The notes under the pieces are model-generated. The model saw nothing but the letters and a program-made list of their open reading frames with translations, did not search any database and had not been told where the DNA came from. A stretch of DNA of 64,000 nt, from the NCBI RefSeq assembly GCF_025370935.1, contig NC_133476.1, positions 12,903,411 to 12,967,410 on the forward strand, given 5' to 3'. Shown piece by piece: positions 10,955-22,797 of the stretch. Within the stretch, counting starts at the first letter, position 1; every line of letters begins with the position of its first letter. Made by a program: the position numbers and the translations under genes. Source of the stretch: Choristoneura fumiferana (Eukaryota; Arthropoda; Insecta; Lepidoptera; Tortricidae).

Positions 10955-13102
10955 AATCAGGGGAAAAAATCCGTGTACTTTTGAAAATTGGTACAGTTAT
11001 ACCTTGCAGTATCCAGATGAACTTACTAAAAGTCCTCAAGGGTGGGGGGTGTGCTAAGGGTGTAAGGGGGGTTGAAGGTACCTTTTTTAGATTCTTGCTC
11101 ATATTTCGAATATTTGTACGAATAGCATTATGATTACTTCAGACAAAAGTTTCTACATAAAATTTCCTACAAAATAAGTCATATTAATTTTTGCTCTACG
11201 ATCAATACTTTAGGAGATACAGGTTGTTTAAGTTAACAAGGAGATAAAAAATAGACGATGTCAGAAATGAATAACGAAGTAGGTTTTTACATTATATTTA
11301 AAAATAGAAAAAAAGCAAATTAGTTCATCTTCATTATGTTACTCCTCGTTTTCTACATGGACATTAAAGTCTTCTCCTTCTATGACATCCACAGGAACGC
11401 CGTTTGTAGATGAGCCCAAGCAGCCGAAACACTGCATTTAATACCGGCTTTTCAATTTTAACATCCATATTTTCCAGTGCAAGCACTTTTGCAGCGACAA
11501 AAAATTTAGGTAACTACGATGCCATAGGAGCTGGAGGATCAGTAGCTCGAGGGTTCCATCAGCTCCTCGCTTCCAACCCCACATTTCAGGAGGCTTTCGT
11601 TACCCAGCCACTTGTGTACTGTAATGCGAGATATTTTGCTGACCCTTTAGTAGGCGGGAGAGACGAGAGAAAACTTTGGACTTGGTGCTGGAGTTAACAA
11701 AAAGCGATGAGCGAGCTAAGCAACGAAAACGTTTGTTGATATAAATTTTGTTGCTATGAAGGTCATTGTTGAAAAAGAGCATTTCCTATCAAATCAGAAG
11801 CCACAGCAAAATCAGGAGAAACGATGTTTTTGACGAATTATCGTGCGCACTCTACTCAGCTTGATCTTAACAGCCATCGATTGATACTCGCTTTTTGTAA
11901 GTCAAAATTTCCCTTGACCTCTTCTCTCTCCCGCTCAGCAAAAAATCACTCACAAGTTTTGTTTCGCACGCGCAGTTTCGCACGCGTAAATGATGCAGCA
12001 GTTGAATTTAAGTTCCAGTGCCAATTTCAAGACTATCTAGATTTCAAATTTCATCGAAATCCGTGCACCATTCTAGCGTGAAGAAAAAGTTCCTTGGGAA
12101 TTCCCGAAATCGTTTTCATTGACATTGCATTCAAAACAACCATGCTAAATTTCATGACTCTAAGCCCACTGGTTGTTATTTCAAAATTTTATCCCTATCC
12201 CGTGGAAATATTGAGACAAAAATAGTCTACATGTTATTCCAGCGATGCGTAACGAAGGATATAACAACATTTGATATAATTCAACAATTGATCTAATTTT
12301 CATTTGATATAATGTAATTTATCTTAAAAACCAAACATTATTGTTATTAATTCGATTTGATGTACTTTGGGTTAGGTAGGTTATAATATTATTTTGAATG
12401 ATTAAGTATTCCACTAAGTACGAGAGTGGCTGGGTAACGAAATGTCTCCTGAAATGTGGGGCTGGAAACGAGGAGCTGATGGAACCCTCGAGCCAATTAC
12501 CACCACTGATGCTCATGCTTCTGACATCGTAATGGCTTACATTTTTTGTCGCTGCAAAAGAAAGTTGCACTGGAAAATATGGATGTCAAAATCGAAAAGC
12601 CGATATTTAATGCAGTCTAGTATGTTTCGGCTGCTTGGGCTCATGTACAAAAGGTGTACCTGTAGATGTCATAGAAGGAGAAGATGGTAATGTCGATGTA
12701 GAAAACGATGAATAACAATAAAGATGAAATAATTTCCTTTTTTTATTTGGAAATAAATTTTTAAAACCTACTTACTTCGTTACTAATTTCTTAAATTGTG
12801 TATTTATTTATCTCCTTGTTAACTTAAACACCCTGTATCTCCTAAAGTATTGATCGTAGAGCAAAAATGAATATGACCAAATTTATGGGACATTTTACGT
12901 AAAAACTTTTTTCCCAAGCAATCATAATGATATTCGTACAAATATTCGACATATGAGCAAAATTCTTAAAAAAGGGTACCTTCAACCCCCCTTACACCCT
13001 TAGCACACCCCCCACCCTTGAGGACTTTTAGTATGTTCATCTGGATACTGCAAGGTATAACTGTACCAATTTTCAAAACTACACGGATTTTTTCTCCTGA
13101 TT
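10955..13102. mobile_element. 2.1-kb foldback element in PHACTR intron 1
   Basis: The ends AATCAGGGGAAAAAATCCGT and ACGGATTTTTTCTCCTGATT pair, and pairing continues for hundreds of bases: 'ggtggggggtgtgctaaggg' near 11042 is inverted near 13000, and 'cgttacccagcc' near 11600 is inverted near 12430. Both arms contain relics of the same ORF; read leftward, the left arm ends ...VPVDVIEGEDFNVHVENEE followed by a stop. It therefore looks like an inverted duplication of a transposon 3' part. I cannot name the transposase family. The middle (about 11800-12290) holds an unrelated SINE-like insertion. Confidence 0.75.
11940..12290 (+). mobile_element. Diverged SINE/LINE-tail copy nested in the foldback
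   Basis: Phrases such as 'aaatttcatgactctaagcc', 'tatcccgtggaaatattgagac' and 'tccgtgcaccattctagcgt' match the copy at 40770-41246. This is a degraded member of the dispersed family that starts 'actagcttttgcccgcggc'. Confidence 0.6.
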
Positions 13103-13530
13103 GCCCACATTCGGCTTTATTTAATTCTATTATATGCATATTAAATTATTTACTTCTAATTACATGATTGGTCAAAGAAAAAAAAATATATTTTCAGTAT
13201 TCATTGTTATTCTAGTCTATTTTTATGACGGTTGAAGAGATGATTGAATGAATAACTGAGACATAAATTTAAGTAGGTAGAGCATTAGCCACTCACTGCC
13301 ATTGAATGCCATAAAACAACTAAAATATAATGATATATAACTTGCTGTAGTGTTTTACCTCTTATCATTAGGAATTAGATTTATTTCCACAGTGTGTAGA
13401 TATCATGAAGATAGTGGTATGGTTGACTGGCTTATAAATTGTTTAATATGAATTGTAACTTCTGTCTGTTCTGTCTGTTGTATTCTAAAACTATATAGAT
13501 AGGCTGCTAAAATCATATCCCTTCCTTTTT
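13103..13530. other. Intron DNA, nothing recognised
   Basis: AT-rich; no ORF or repeat ends seen. Confidence 0.35.
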
Positions 13531-13935
13531 AGAGTTCCGGCGCCAAAATGGCAAAAACGGAACCCTTATAGTTTCGCCATGTCTGTCTGTCTATCTGTCT
13601 GTCTGTCCGTCCGCGGCTTTGCGCAGGGACTATCAATGCTAGAAAGCTGTAATTATGCACGGATATATATGTAAACTATTGTAAACTATGCCGACAAAAT
13701 GGTACAATAAAAAATAAAAATAACATCCCCCCCCTTCTAAAATCTAAACCGGTGGGTGGAAAAATTTGAAAAAATTCAGGATGGTAGTAAGTATACTCGT
13801 ATCAAACTTTCAAGGAAAACTATAATGGAAGATTCCGTATAAAATACGAAAACCTTAGAAAAATATTGCTTAATTTTTTCGTAATGGCTACGGAACCCTA
13901 TTTCGGGCGTGTCCGACTCGCTCTTGGCCGGTTTT
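13531..13935 (+). mobile_element. Dispersed 'GGTTCCG...CTTGGCCGG' repeat, copy 1
   Basis: It opens 'gttccggcgccaaaatggca', has the TCTGTCTGTC tract at about 13582, and closes 'gtccgactcgctcttggccg'. Copies at 19268 and 28388 share both ends and the inner line 'atctaaaccggtgggtgga'. No coding capacity. The family is widespread in Lepidoptera; its class is not clear from the sequence. Confidence 0.75.
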
Positions 13936-14374
13936 TTTGCCGTTGTCGTGTAAACAGTACCAATTTGATGTGTTTTTGTTTAAAACATTAATACAAGCTC
14001 TTTTGGTTGAGTTTTACCTGTATTGTCTGTCATACAGACTAAATATCTGTACTTACCAAGTTTCAAGTCGATGTCATTTCATTAAGAGTCCCGTCCTGCA
14101 GCGACCAACCTGGCTGAACCAGCAGAATTTCACAACCAGGCCCTATTTAATAAAAGTCACGAGTGCTACAATTTTACATAATTGTTAAGTTTCTCATACA
14201 AAAAGTGTCAATTATGTAGAACTGAGCGCTTGTAACTTTTATTGAATAGGGGGCTGATTATTGTATTGTCACTAAACTTACATAAGCGATGTAAAATTCA
14301 GCTCTATCGGTATCAGAAAAAAGGTCCAAAATTGGTTTGCAAAAGTTTGAAATCGAAATTAAAACTTACTCGTA

Positions 14375-14648
14375 CGGTCAAGAACTTTAATTCATGAACC
14401 ACTATGGAACCATTTCACAGTAAACGGTCATAGCGACATCGCATTAATTAACAAGGAAAATCGTAATGAGTTTTCCTTTGAAAAGGTTCCATGGTGGCTC
14501 ATCGTTGAGTTTCTTGCCGGATTCTTCTTAACAGAGGTTTTCCGAACCGGTGGTAGTTTTTTTTTGACATTCATAAAGTGCTTGTTATAGCCTAAATTGA
14601 ATAAAGATATTTTGACTTTGACTTTGACATGGATTGAAGTCCTTGACC
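14375..14648. mobile_element. CGGTCAAG-ended MITE with nested LINE tail
   Basis: Left end CGGTCAAGAACTTTAATTC after TA (14373-14374), right end ATTGAAGTCCTTGACC. Between them, 14529-14632 is a LINE/SINE 3' tail ('tttttttgacattcataaag' ... 'attttgactttgactttgac') that is also found at 28975-29060. The ends resemble the CAGTCAA MITE family elsewhere in the window. Confidence 0.55.
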
Positions 14649-15029
14649 TTACGTACATACACCTAAATACATTCTAACGTTGCAAGTTAAATAAAACTTG
14701 TTCAAAACCATTTCTGATTTTCGTAGCTAGCATTTCAACTACTATTTATTTGGTCATCAACGTGTAAATTTGTACGGACCAGAGGTACTATCTAACGCCC
14801 TCGGCCAGAATCGTGATCACAGTGGTGATAACACATTGTTGGCTTAGGTGTAGCCATGACACTATTCGTGTCGCATGCATCGCCTAGGTCTAAAACGTTT
14901 CAAGTAGTACCTGTATGAATAGGCGAATTGCCCGAAGAAAATGTACGCATAACGCGGGATTCTGGTCTGTACAGGCTTGGCTGTGTAGGGTTGTTGTTAA
15001 TAATATACCTACACCTGCCCCTTAGTGGC

Positions 15030-15648
15030 TGCCCGTCGGGCGGGCGCGGTGCGGCGCTATTCACGCACGCCGCGCCGCGCGCCGGCCGCTGCACATGCAC
15101 CGACGGGCGGTCAGCCGCGCCCCTGTACCTGTCCAACATCAAATATACGTTATGTTCTGTATCTACCTGTGGCACAGAGAACTTGAACAGCATCATATAG
15201 TTTTGTCTCATAAGTTATATCTTGATACCAACACGCGATCGCGACATAGTAATTGTTACAGTAAAACTACCATTCAGAACCTACTCTATTTCGAATAGCC
15301 CGCAAATGAAGCAAAACGAAGCACCGGCTGCATCGGTGTATTATCGTGACGTATAGAGGCTCGCCAAGTCGCCTGCCACAGACCGGCGAGGCAAGCGAGT
15401 CAACCGTCAAACAAGCGATGCATTGCAACATGCAGGAGCGTGCGGCAGGCAGGCGGGGCCCCACTCTGCCCCGCGCCGGCGCTGCGGTCCGGCCGCCAGT
15501 TCGCCGATGCGCGTCCCTCGCGACGCAGGCATGAGAGCGTCGTGACTATTAACGCCGGCTCCCGCGTGTGGCTTTGTTTTGTGTTACCAGTGTTGTTGTG
15601 TTGATTCAACACTCAAGATGTATTTTGAAATGACTGCGCATAGTTGAC
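15030..15648 (+). promoter_or_regulatory. GC-rich promoter/leader of PHACTR first exon C, with uORF
   Basis: Two GC-rich islands (about 15030-15130 and 15360-15560) precede exon C in otherwise AT-rich DNA. A nine-codon uORF (ATG 15618, TGA 15645-15647) ends one base before the coding ATG at 15649, a spacing that would favour termination-coupled or leaky starts. No TATA box was recognised. Confidence 0.55.
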
Positions 15649-15802
15649 ATGTCACTCAGCGCGCCAGCCCAGGTGGTGCGCGGGAACAGAGCTGGCAGCC
15701 TCGACCAGCTCGATTTTCAAGAGCGCAGGCAGCTGATCGCCAGCTCCCTGTCCCTTACAGATTTCTTACACGTCGGGGCGAAGGAAGTCGCTGCTGTTGC
15801 CG
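15649..15802 (+). CDS. Phactr: PHACTR alternative first coding exon C
   Basis: It encodes 51 residues beginning MSLSAPAQVVRGNRAGSLDQ and ending VGAKEVAAVA, plus one base before a donor GTCAGT at 15803. G joins CC of the exon at 27174 to give Ala. This start gives the longest isoform (593 codons). The middle (LDQLDFQERRQLIASSLSL) could form an amphipathic helix but is not an RPEL motif and I do not recognise a domain. A GC-rich leader and in-frame phase support it. Confidence 0.65.
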
Positions 15803-16871
15803 GTCAGTCCCCTTCCCTTCCCTTGCTTTACACGCCCAGTCACATTCCTAACAATAGCCTTGCGAAACCAAAGGCTCATGCATGACATTTGGCCTCTACT
15901 ACCAGTACACACAATATAAACGCCTGGCGCACTAACGTCATACGCTAATAAATTAGGACTCTGTGTGCTCAGTGCTTAATTATTTTGTAACAGAACAGAT
16001 AGATCGCCCGGTTGACGATTTTAATTTGTTAAAATATAATTAATAACTACCGCGTACTTACCCTAGTTTGAAATTCGTCTCCTGTTCTAGAATTTTATTA
16101 TATTATATTCTAATTATATTCTAGATTTATTCTATCTACTAAGTACGTACATGATAATGGATACTGTAAGAGTAAACAATGTTATCTGTTCGTGTCTCAC
16201 TCATGACTCAATAATATGTAGCTGCCTTATATTAAGATAGGTTTAAGAATTTGGCGTTGCAACGTGTGAAAATTACCATGTAAAAAGGTGACCTTGTTTA
16301 TGTAGATGGAATGTATTATTCTTTCTTTGAATATTTTCTTAAATATCGAAACTAAATTCTGAGTTTTACCATGTTTTGTACAGTCAACAAAAAAGTAAAT
16401 TTTGCGTCGAAATCAAAATTTTACAGAAAATTTTACATGTAATTTTGGAATTCGTGAAGTTTTTTTGACATCCGCTCCGACACTGTAACGAAAGAAAAAT
16501 AAAATTCGCATTTAACATGCTTCGAAAATACTTGGCTGACGACGCAAACAAGGTTGACTTTGAAAGCACATATTTATTTCCGAATCTTGGGTTCATCAAC
16601 ATTCGTTTAACAAATTCCAACACAAAACGAGTGCGTCGTTAAATTAAATACCCCTGACGTGTTGGTAAATTACAACCATGACATCATTCTGTGCCCTGAA
16701 GGAGTGGTAGATAGTGGTAGGTAGTCGCGACCGCGACCCCGCATGTGTGCTACCAGCCTTACATGATCATAAACCTTAGCCCTCGCGTGACTATATGTGT
16801 ACCTATTAAAATCTTCTACGCAAAGACTTACATATAATATGTAGTGGGACCTGTCTGGTTTATGCCAAGTA
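15803..16871. other. Intron DNA after first exon C, no gene seen
   Basis: Part of the 11.4-kb intron to 27173. No coding exon or clear repeat here. Confidence 0.35.
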
Positions 16872-17024
16872 CAGTCAAGAAAACTGAATCAAATACCAGG
16901 GTGGAACCTTTTCATTATCCATTTCACTATGATTTCTTTGGCAAATGTACGCGATGTCAACATGACAATTGTAACTTGTAACATAAAGGTTCCACCCTGG
17001 AACGTGATTCAGTTTCCTCGACTG
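16872..17024. mobile_element. CAGTCAAG MITE (153 bp)
   Basis: The left end CAGTCAAGAAAACTGAATC pairs with the right GATTCAGTTTCCTCGACTG, and inner 'ccagggtggaacctttt' pairs with 'aaaggttccaccctgg'. TA precedes the left end; the right flank is CG, perhaps a mutated TA. Same terminal motif as the elements at 24283, 33401 and 35538. Confidence 0.7.
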
Positions 17025-19267
17025 CGCGAAAAGTTGTAATGTTAAGTCTAGTAAACCAAGCTATAGCCGAGGTACCGTCATAATTTTTTCAAAAAAAAAA
17101 AATTCGTCCACTTTGTCGGCGTGGTTAATGTAATATAATAATATATGTACATAAAGCTATGCAAAAATTCAGCTTTCTAGTACTAATTATTCCTAAGCTA
17201 AGGTGCGATGCGAACGGACGGACCGGACGGACATGGCGAAACTATAACGTTAGCTTTACGACTATCAAAACGAAAACATAGTAAATAATACTGAATAATA
17301 TCTAGATAATAATATATTTCACAATTTTTTGCCACCTACGATTCGGACTGTTTAGAATGAGCACTTTCCATGACTTGTACTGAGACCAAAGATTCTCCTT
17401 CCTCTTTGACTGAGACTAAATCGGGGATCCCCTTTTAATTGAATGGTACAATAATGTTTTGACATTGTGTATGGTACTATAGTTTTTTAAAACCTAAACA
17501 AGAGAGCGGCACAATTTTCTTCCGCCCTGGGCGGCTGATACCCACGCTAGGCCACAGGACTATGGAACCATAAAACCATAAATACCATAAAACAATACAA
17601 CAACATATTGTAATAAATAAATACCATAAAACGTTCTGAAAACAAACAGTGATTCATAAATTAGATTGATTTAATTATAATCACGATCATTATACTTTAT
17701 GAAAAACAGGAATAACTATATAAACTAAAAAAAAGTCAACATCTGCTCCGCGATTTAGCGGATAACTGATCGACCTTAAGTTTGACTTGTAGTCATGCTA
17801 AAAGCAGCTTATGTTAAGGTCAATTGTAGGTAAAGGCCGTTGCTAGTGAACTGTTTATACGCTCATTGCATGACAATTTACCAAGAAGGCTTCAAAATAT
17901 AGTATTTGAAGCGAAAGTTTTTATTTTATAGAAATAGACCATCAATCTTCAGCGAGCCTTAGTGGTTTTCGAAGTTTATTAAATCACGACATACACAGAA
18001 CTGAATATTCTTTCGCTATTGTCTGCCCCACTTTACTCTTTATGTGCAGAAGCCTATACATACGCCATATAATACGCCGAGATGGTTCGAGAAACCATTG
18101 TTATGGCAGTTTGTTTTGCACTCGACTTGGCGGTGGCACTACTGTGCCCCAGATTGACGTTGACCACTTTAATCAAAAGATAATCATGTAGCATTATCAT
18201 AGGATTGCAAATCAATGATATTGTTTTTACAAATTTTTTTTTCGGTTTATCGTAGTACGTAGTACTTTACTATGGTTTTCATTTGTTAACGGACGCTTTT
18301 CAATGGACAATTTAACCCTTTTCGTTTTGGGGGTATTTTTCCAGTATTGTATTTTTGTAACATCATGTTGTTTTTGCTGTATTAGATCTGGACAAAAATT
18401 ACTATCTTGATGATTTCATATTGGACATATAACTCGCTTCGTTCATACGTCCATTTAGATCATTACATTTTACGTCATAGTTAAAGCAATGATGACATTA
18501 AATAATAATAGAGTCATAAAAAGTCCATTAGTTGCAGTCCATAATTTGTATCGTAGTATTTGCTTGTCTTCGTATACTCTTTTCCCACGTTAACACCATG
18601 CTAGTTAACCACGCGAAAGTGAAAATACGATTTTCCACCATTCATAACTTACGGCTTGTTTTATCTAGAGCTCCCTCGTCGGATACTTTCACTATCTTAA
18701 TGGAATTTATGACGTTCCAAAATTAGCAATTTGATCATGTTCTAATTAAATGTTAATTTTAAGTATAACAGTTCTGATTACGTTGTGCTCTAGTGCTTAA
18801 CCGGTACATTATATCCTACGACGACCTGTTGCCCCTACTACCTATTATTGGAGGTAGAGATAGAATTAAAATAGCCGCATTCAAATAATATGTAAAATCA
18901 ACACGCGAATTTTACTAGCCTTTATTTGTACGAGTATTAGGATGCCAGATAAGGTTTTTGTTGCATCCCAGTTATCTGCCTAAGTAATGTAATTAACTAT
19001 CTTTACTCAAAGCAAATAAAGTGATCTCAAATAGAGAATTAGTTTTTTTTTGGACGTGACAAAAATTAGGTAAGGGTTACAGCCAACATTATTTGTATTT
19101 TTTGGTGCATGAACAACTTTTAGCACACTAAAAGAAACCATAAATTACGAGTGGTTGGCGCAGTCTTTATCTTCTCAAAGCATCTTCTTTTTATTTCCGA
19201 TCCTGAATAGGAGAGTAAATCAGTTGTTTTTTTTTCTCAATCTGTTATTAGCATTAACATTTCTTAG
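17025..19267. other. Intron DNA, no gene seen
   Basis: AT-rich intron. A fragment at about 17195-17260 ('ggacggacatggcgaaacta') looks like an inverted remnant of the 'GGTTCCG' repeat. Nothing else recognised. Confidence 0.35.
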
Positions 19268-19876
19268 GGTCCCGGAGCCAAAATGGCAAAAACGGAACCC
19301 TTATAGTTTCGCCATATCTGTCTGTCTGTCTGTCCGTCCGCGGCTTTGCTGAGGGACTATCAATGCTAGAAATCTGTAATTTTTCACGGATATGTATATG
19401 TAAACTGTCAAAAAAAAGTACAATATAAAAAATTTTTTTTAGGTTACCTCCCATAGACGTAAAGTGGGGGTGTTTTTTTTTTCTCATCCAACCCTATAGT
19501 ATGTGGTATCGTTGGATAGGTCTTTTAAAACCATTAGGGGTTTGCTAAGATGATTTTTCGATTCAGTGATCTGTTTGCTAAATATTCAACTTGAAAGTGC
19601 AAATTTTCATTAAAAATCCCCCCTCTAAAATCTAAACCGGTGGGTGGAAAAAATTCAGGATAGTAGTATATGAAACTTACAAGAAAAACAATAACGGCTA
19701 AGTTTGCTTGAGAATTATTAGTATTTTAAGAGTAAATAGCAGCCTAAGGTATAAAATATACCTAAACTTGGAAGATGCCGTATAAAATACGAAATCCTTA
19801 GAAAAATATTACTTAATTTTTTTGTAATGGCTACGGAACCCTATTTTGGGCGTGTCCGACACGCTCTTGGCCGGTT
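19268..19876 (+). mobile_element. Dispersed 'GGTTCCG...CTTGGCCGG' repeat, copy 2
   Basis: The most complete copy without insertion: it opens 'gtcccggagccaaaatggca', has a TCTG microsatellite at 19318, the inner line 'ctctaaaatctaaaccggtg' and the end 'gtccgacacgctcttggccg'. About 609 bp, non-coding. Confidence 0.8.
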
Positions 19877-19960
19877 TTTGTTATTATAAGTTATAAGTAT
19901 ATACATACTAGGTAGTCGGCAGTTTTAAGTTTTTTTTATCCTCCATCGTAATTATTGTTT

Positions 19961-20183
19961 ACTAGCTTTTGCCCGCGGCTCCGCCCGCGTGGTATTCGGT
20001 TATCGCGCGCTGTTCCCTCGGGAACTGCATTTTTCCGGAATAAAAATTAGCCTATGTCACTCTCGGGCCCATAAACTATCTCTATCTCAAAAATCACGTC
20101 AATCCGTCGCTCCGTTACGGCGTGAAAGACGGACAAACACACAAACATACAAACACACTTTCGCATTTACAATATTAGTATGG
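19961..20183 (+). mobile_element. Dispersed 'actagcttttgcccgcggc' repeat, copy 1
   Basis: It starts ACTAGCTTTTGCCCGCGGCT and ends 'tttacaatattagtatgga', with 'aatccgtcgctccgttacgg' inside. Near-identical to 56175-56408. SINE-like or LINE-tail family, common in Lepidoptera. Confidence 0.75.
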
Positions 20184-20504
20184 ATTATGAAAATATGATA
20201 CGTTCCTTGTTAGTGGTTGTCGTCATTATTATATCGTACCTGTTGTTCACGTGAGCTCGAATCGCTGATTGTTGTTTTTGGTTCTGTGACCATTTATGAA
20301 AGTAGGTAATACAGACTTAACTACCATATGGCCTAATCTTATTCGTGGAGGTGTAGCGTGTCATCGACCTTTCATGAACAGAGTTACTATCAGTCAGTTC
20401 TCCGCAAATTTGTTCATCGCTGTCTCGCAGTAATTGTAGAATTTCCCGGCATGAAAACTATCCTAAGGACTGTTCAATTTACTAAGCGGGCAGTAAAAAA
20501 ACAG

Positions 20505-20770
20505 TTTTTTTTTTCATTCGACTGGATGGCAAACGAGCAAGTGGGTCTCCTGATGGTAAGAGATCACCACCGCCCATAAACATCTGCAACACCAGGGGTA
20601 TTTCAGATGCGTTGCCAACCTAGAGGCCTAAGATGGGATATTTCAAGTGCCAGTAATTTCACCGGCTGTCTTACTCTCCAAGCCGAAACACAACAGTGCA
20701 AGCACTGCTGCTTCACGGCAGGATTAGCGAGCAAGATGGTGGTAGCAATCCGGGCGGACCTTGTCCTTGT
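20505..20770 (+). mobile_element. 'ctggatggcaaacgagcaag' repeat, copy 1
   Basis: The line 'actggatggcaaacgagcaa' to 'aatccgggcggaccttg' recurs almost unchanged at 45510-45765 and, shortened, at 41405-41565, all plus orientation. It looks like a non-LTR tail or SINE. Confidence 0.75.
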
Positions 20771-21467
20771 CTTGTCTGTCTGTCCGTTTGCCTGTCCGTC
20801 CGTCCGTCCGTATGTCACAGGCATTTTACTCGAAAACTACAAGATGTAATGTAGTTAAATTACAAAAAATAAATATTTATAGGGACTCCATACACGTAAC
20901 AGAAATTGAAAAAAAAAATAAACTCATCATCGTGTGGCACATAGTTCGACAGCTCTTTTGAAAAGATAGTAAGGTTTCTCAAAAACTTTTTTGATTAAGC
21001 GAAGATTTCCGGAAATATTCGCTCCCAAAGTCTTAGTAGGGATGTCTTCAATTAGGTCCCATAAGCACCAAATCAGGATCTGATGATTGGATCTTAAGGA
21101 AATCGAGGGAACTCTTCAAATGTTGTAGGGACATCTATAGTAAATTGGGTATATTTAGTAGTAACTCGTGCATTTGCTCTTGAAAATCATCATTTGGCGA
21201 AGTGGAACTGATGATGAAGACCACAGTTTAACAAGTATTTCACGGGTTGAATTTTAATTAAGTACTTTGACACAGTTGCTAGGCGATTTATGCTCCTCGT
21301 AATGCATATGATATAAAACGGGTGGTAGCACCAAGACTCCTCAATAATGAACAGCAGTTGATATTGAACTAAGTATTGTATCTTACTCGTAGATTATTTA
21401 CACTAAAAAGCGTGAAAAAAAAAATTATAACAAAAAATTTAACCGACTACAAAAAACCATGAAAATA
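20771..21467. other. Intron DNA, no gene seen
   Basis: A TCTGTCCGTC microsatellite-like patch lies at 20775-20815. Otherwise featureless AT-rich intron. Confidence 0.35.
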
Positions 21468-21621
21468 ATTTTCTACCAGTCTGAAGTCGGTCGGTGCCTC
21501 AGCACGAGCCAGCAGGAGTGATTGAAACCCAACATATAGTGCGTAGGTGAGGTAGATGACTAGAGATCCACTCCTGCTGGCTCGTGCTGAGGCTCCGACC
21601 GACTTCAGACTGGTAGAAAAT
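21468..21621. repeat. Near-perfect 53-bp inverted repeat (hairpin)
   Basis: The left arm (about 21468-21520, containing CTACCAGTCTGAAGTCGG and CAGCACGAGCCAGCAGGAGT) and the right arm (21569-21621) are almost perfect reverse complements separated by a 48-base loop. Outside them 'ttataacaaaaaatt' near 21425 pairs with 'aattttttgttatat' near 21626, so it is probably a compact MITE. If transcribed as intron RNA it would fold into a long hairpin. Confidence 0.8.
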
Positions 21622-22402
21622 TTCAATTTTTTGTTATATTTTTTTTTTGCAGTATCAATTTGCGATTTGCTATTTTTATTTGCTCTATTGTGAAAGATGT
21701 TTGGTAGTTAACAGAAATAACAAAACTATTGACAGACAGACTATTGGTAAAATTATAACTATCAACTGTTTATAGAAATAGTGTGAAAGTCGAAGTATAA
21801 GTAGGTTTAGGTAAGCATGTCCGCTTACTAAATTGAACAGTCCTTATGTCTATCACATAATCTCAAACTATCCCAATTCCCAATACCAAATTTTTGTGAC
21901 CAAACTCCGAAACGGCTTGACCGATTTTAATGTTTTTTTTTTGTGTATTTATATTCGGTAGGTCTAAGGATAGGGACGTAAACTATTTTTCATACATCAA
22001 GGCGAACGGAGTCGTGGGCAACAGCTAGTATAAACATAATAATATTATAGTAAGGGTGTAGGTAAGTAGTAGGTAGTAGTAGTTGATGAATTGAATTAAT
22101 TAAATATTTAAGTTGGTTCTCTATGTATATATTTGTGTTTTCTGTACTGTTTACTGTATTGGTGTGCAATAAAGAGTTATTGTATTGTATTTTATTGTTA
22201 GTACTTATTTTGTTTACTTAAAGGCATGTGTTTATTGTAGACTATAACGGCTTTGTTTTCGTCTACTACACCTTAGAGCCAACAACTCCAATGCGCTACA
22301 GCAGTAGCATATTAATTACATTGTTTAAATAATTCTATTACGCAACAAAGGGCTTAGTGAATCATAATTTACCTACTACACATTCCTACGAACTTAGTTT
22401 TT
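21622..22402. other. Intron DNA with a repeat remnant
   Basis: About 21893-22032 is an inverted remnant of the 'actagcttttgcccgcggc' family, ending 'gtcgtgggcaacagctagta'. Elsewhere nothing recognised. Confidence 0.4.
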
Positions 22403-22797
22403 AGGGTTCCGTACCCGAAGGGTGACAAACACAACCCTATTAAGGTATACTGTCCGTCCGCCCGTCAGTCTGTCCGTCACATGACTTTATTTCAAGAACC
22501 GTAATAGATAGACAACTGATATGTATCTATATTATAATGTGTCTTTTGCCGTTACAACAAAAAATAAAACAAATATATATATTTTTTAATTAAGCTACCC
22601 ATCCAATCAGTATAAAATGACCACACACTTTAAGCTAATAAATAAGCAGGGCTCTGCTACCGCTGACACTGGATTTTTATTAATACGGCCTTCTATGGAG
22701 TTGATTTTGGCATATCTAGATACATACATAATGCACACGTACAAATCTGTAAGGAGTCCTCGATGTGCAAGTCCGACTCGCACTTGGCAGATTATTG
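22403..22797 (+). mobile_element. Diverged 'GGTTCCG' repeat, copy 3
   Basis: It opens 'tagggttccgtacccgaagg', has the 'gtccgtccgcccgtcagtct' tract and closes 'gtccgactcgcacttggcag'. Same end pattern as 13531 and 19268, but the interior differs, so it is an older or sister subfamily. Confidence 0.65.

Noticed and set aside
13578..13612. TCTG tracts as independent microsatellites or regulatory sites
   Set aside because: The same tract occurs at the same position in every copy of the GGTTCCG repeat, so it belongs to that element.
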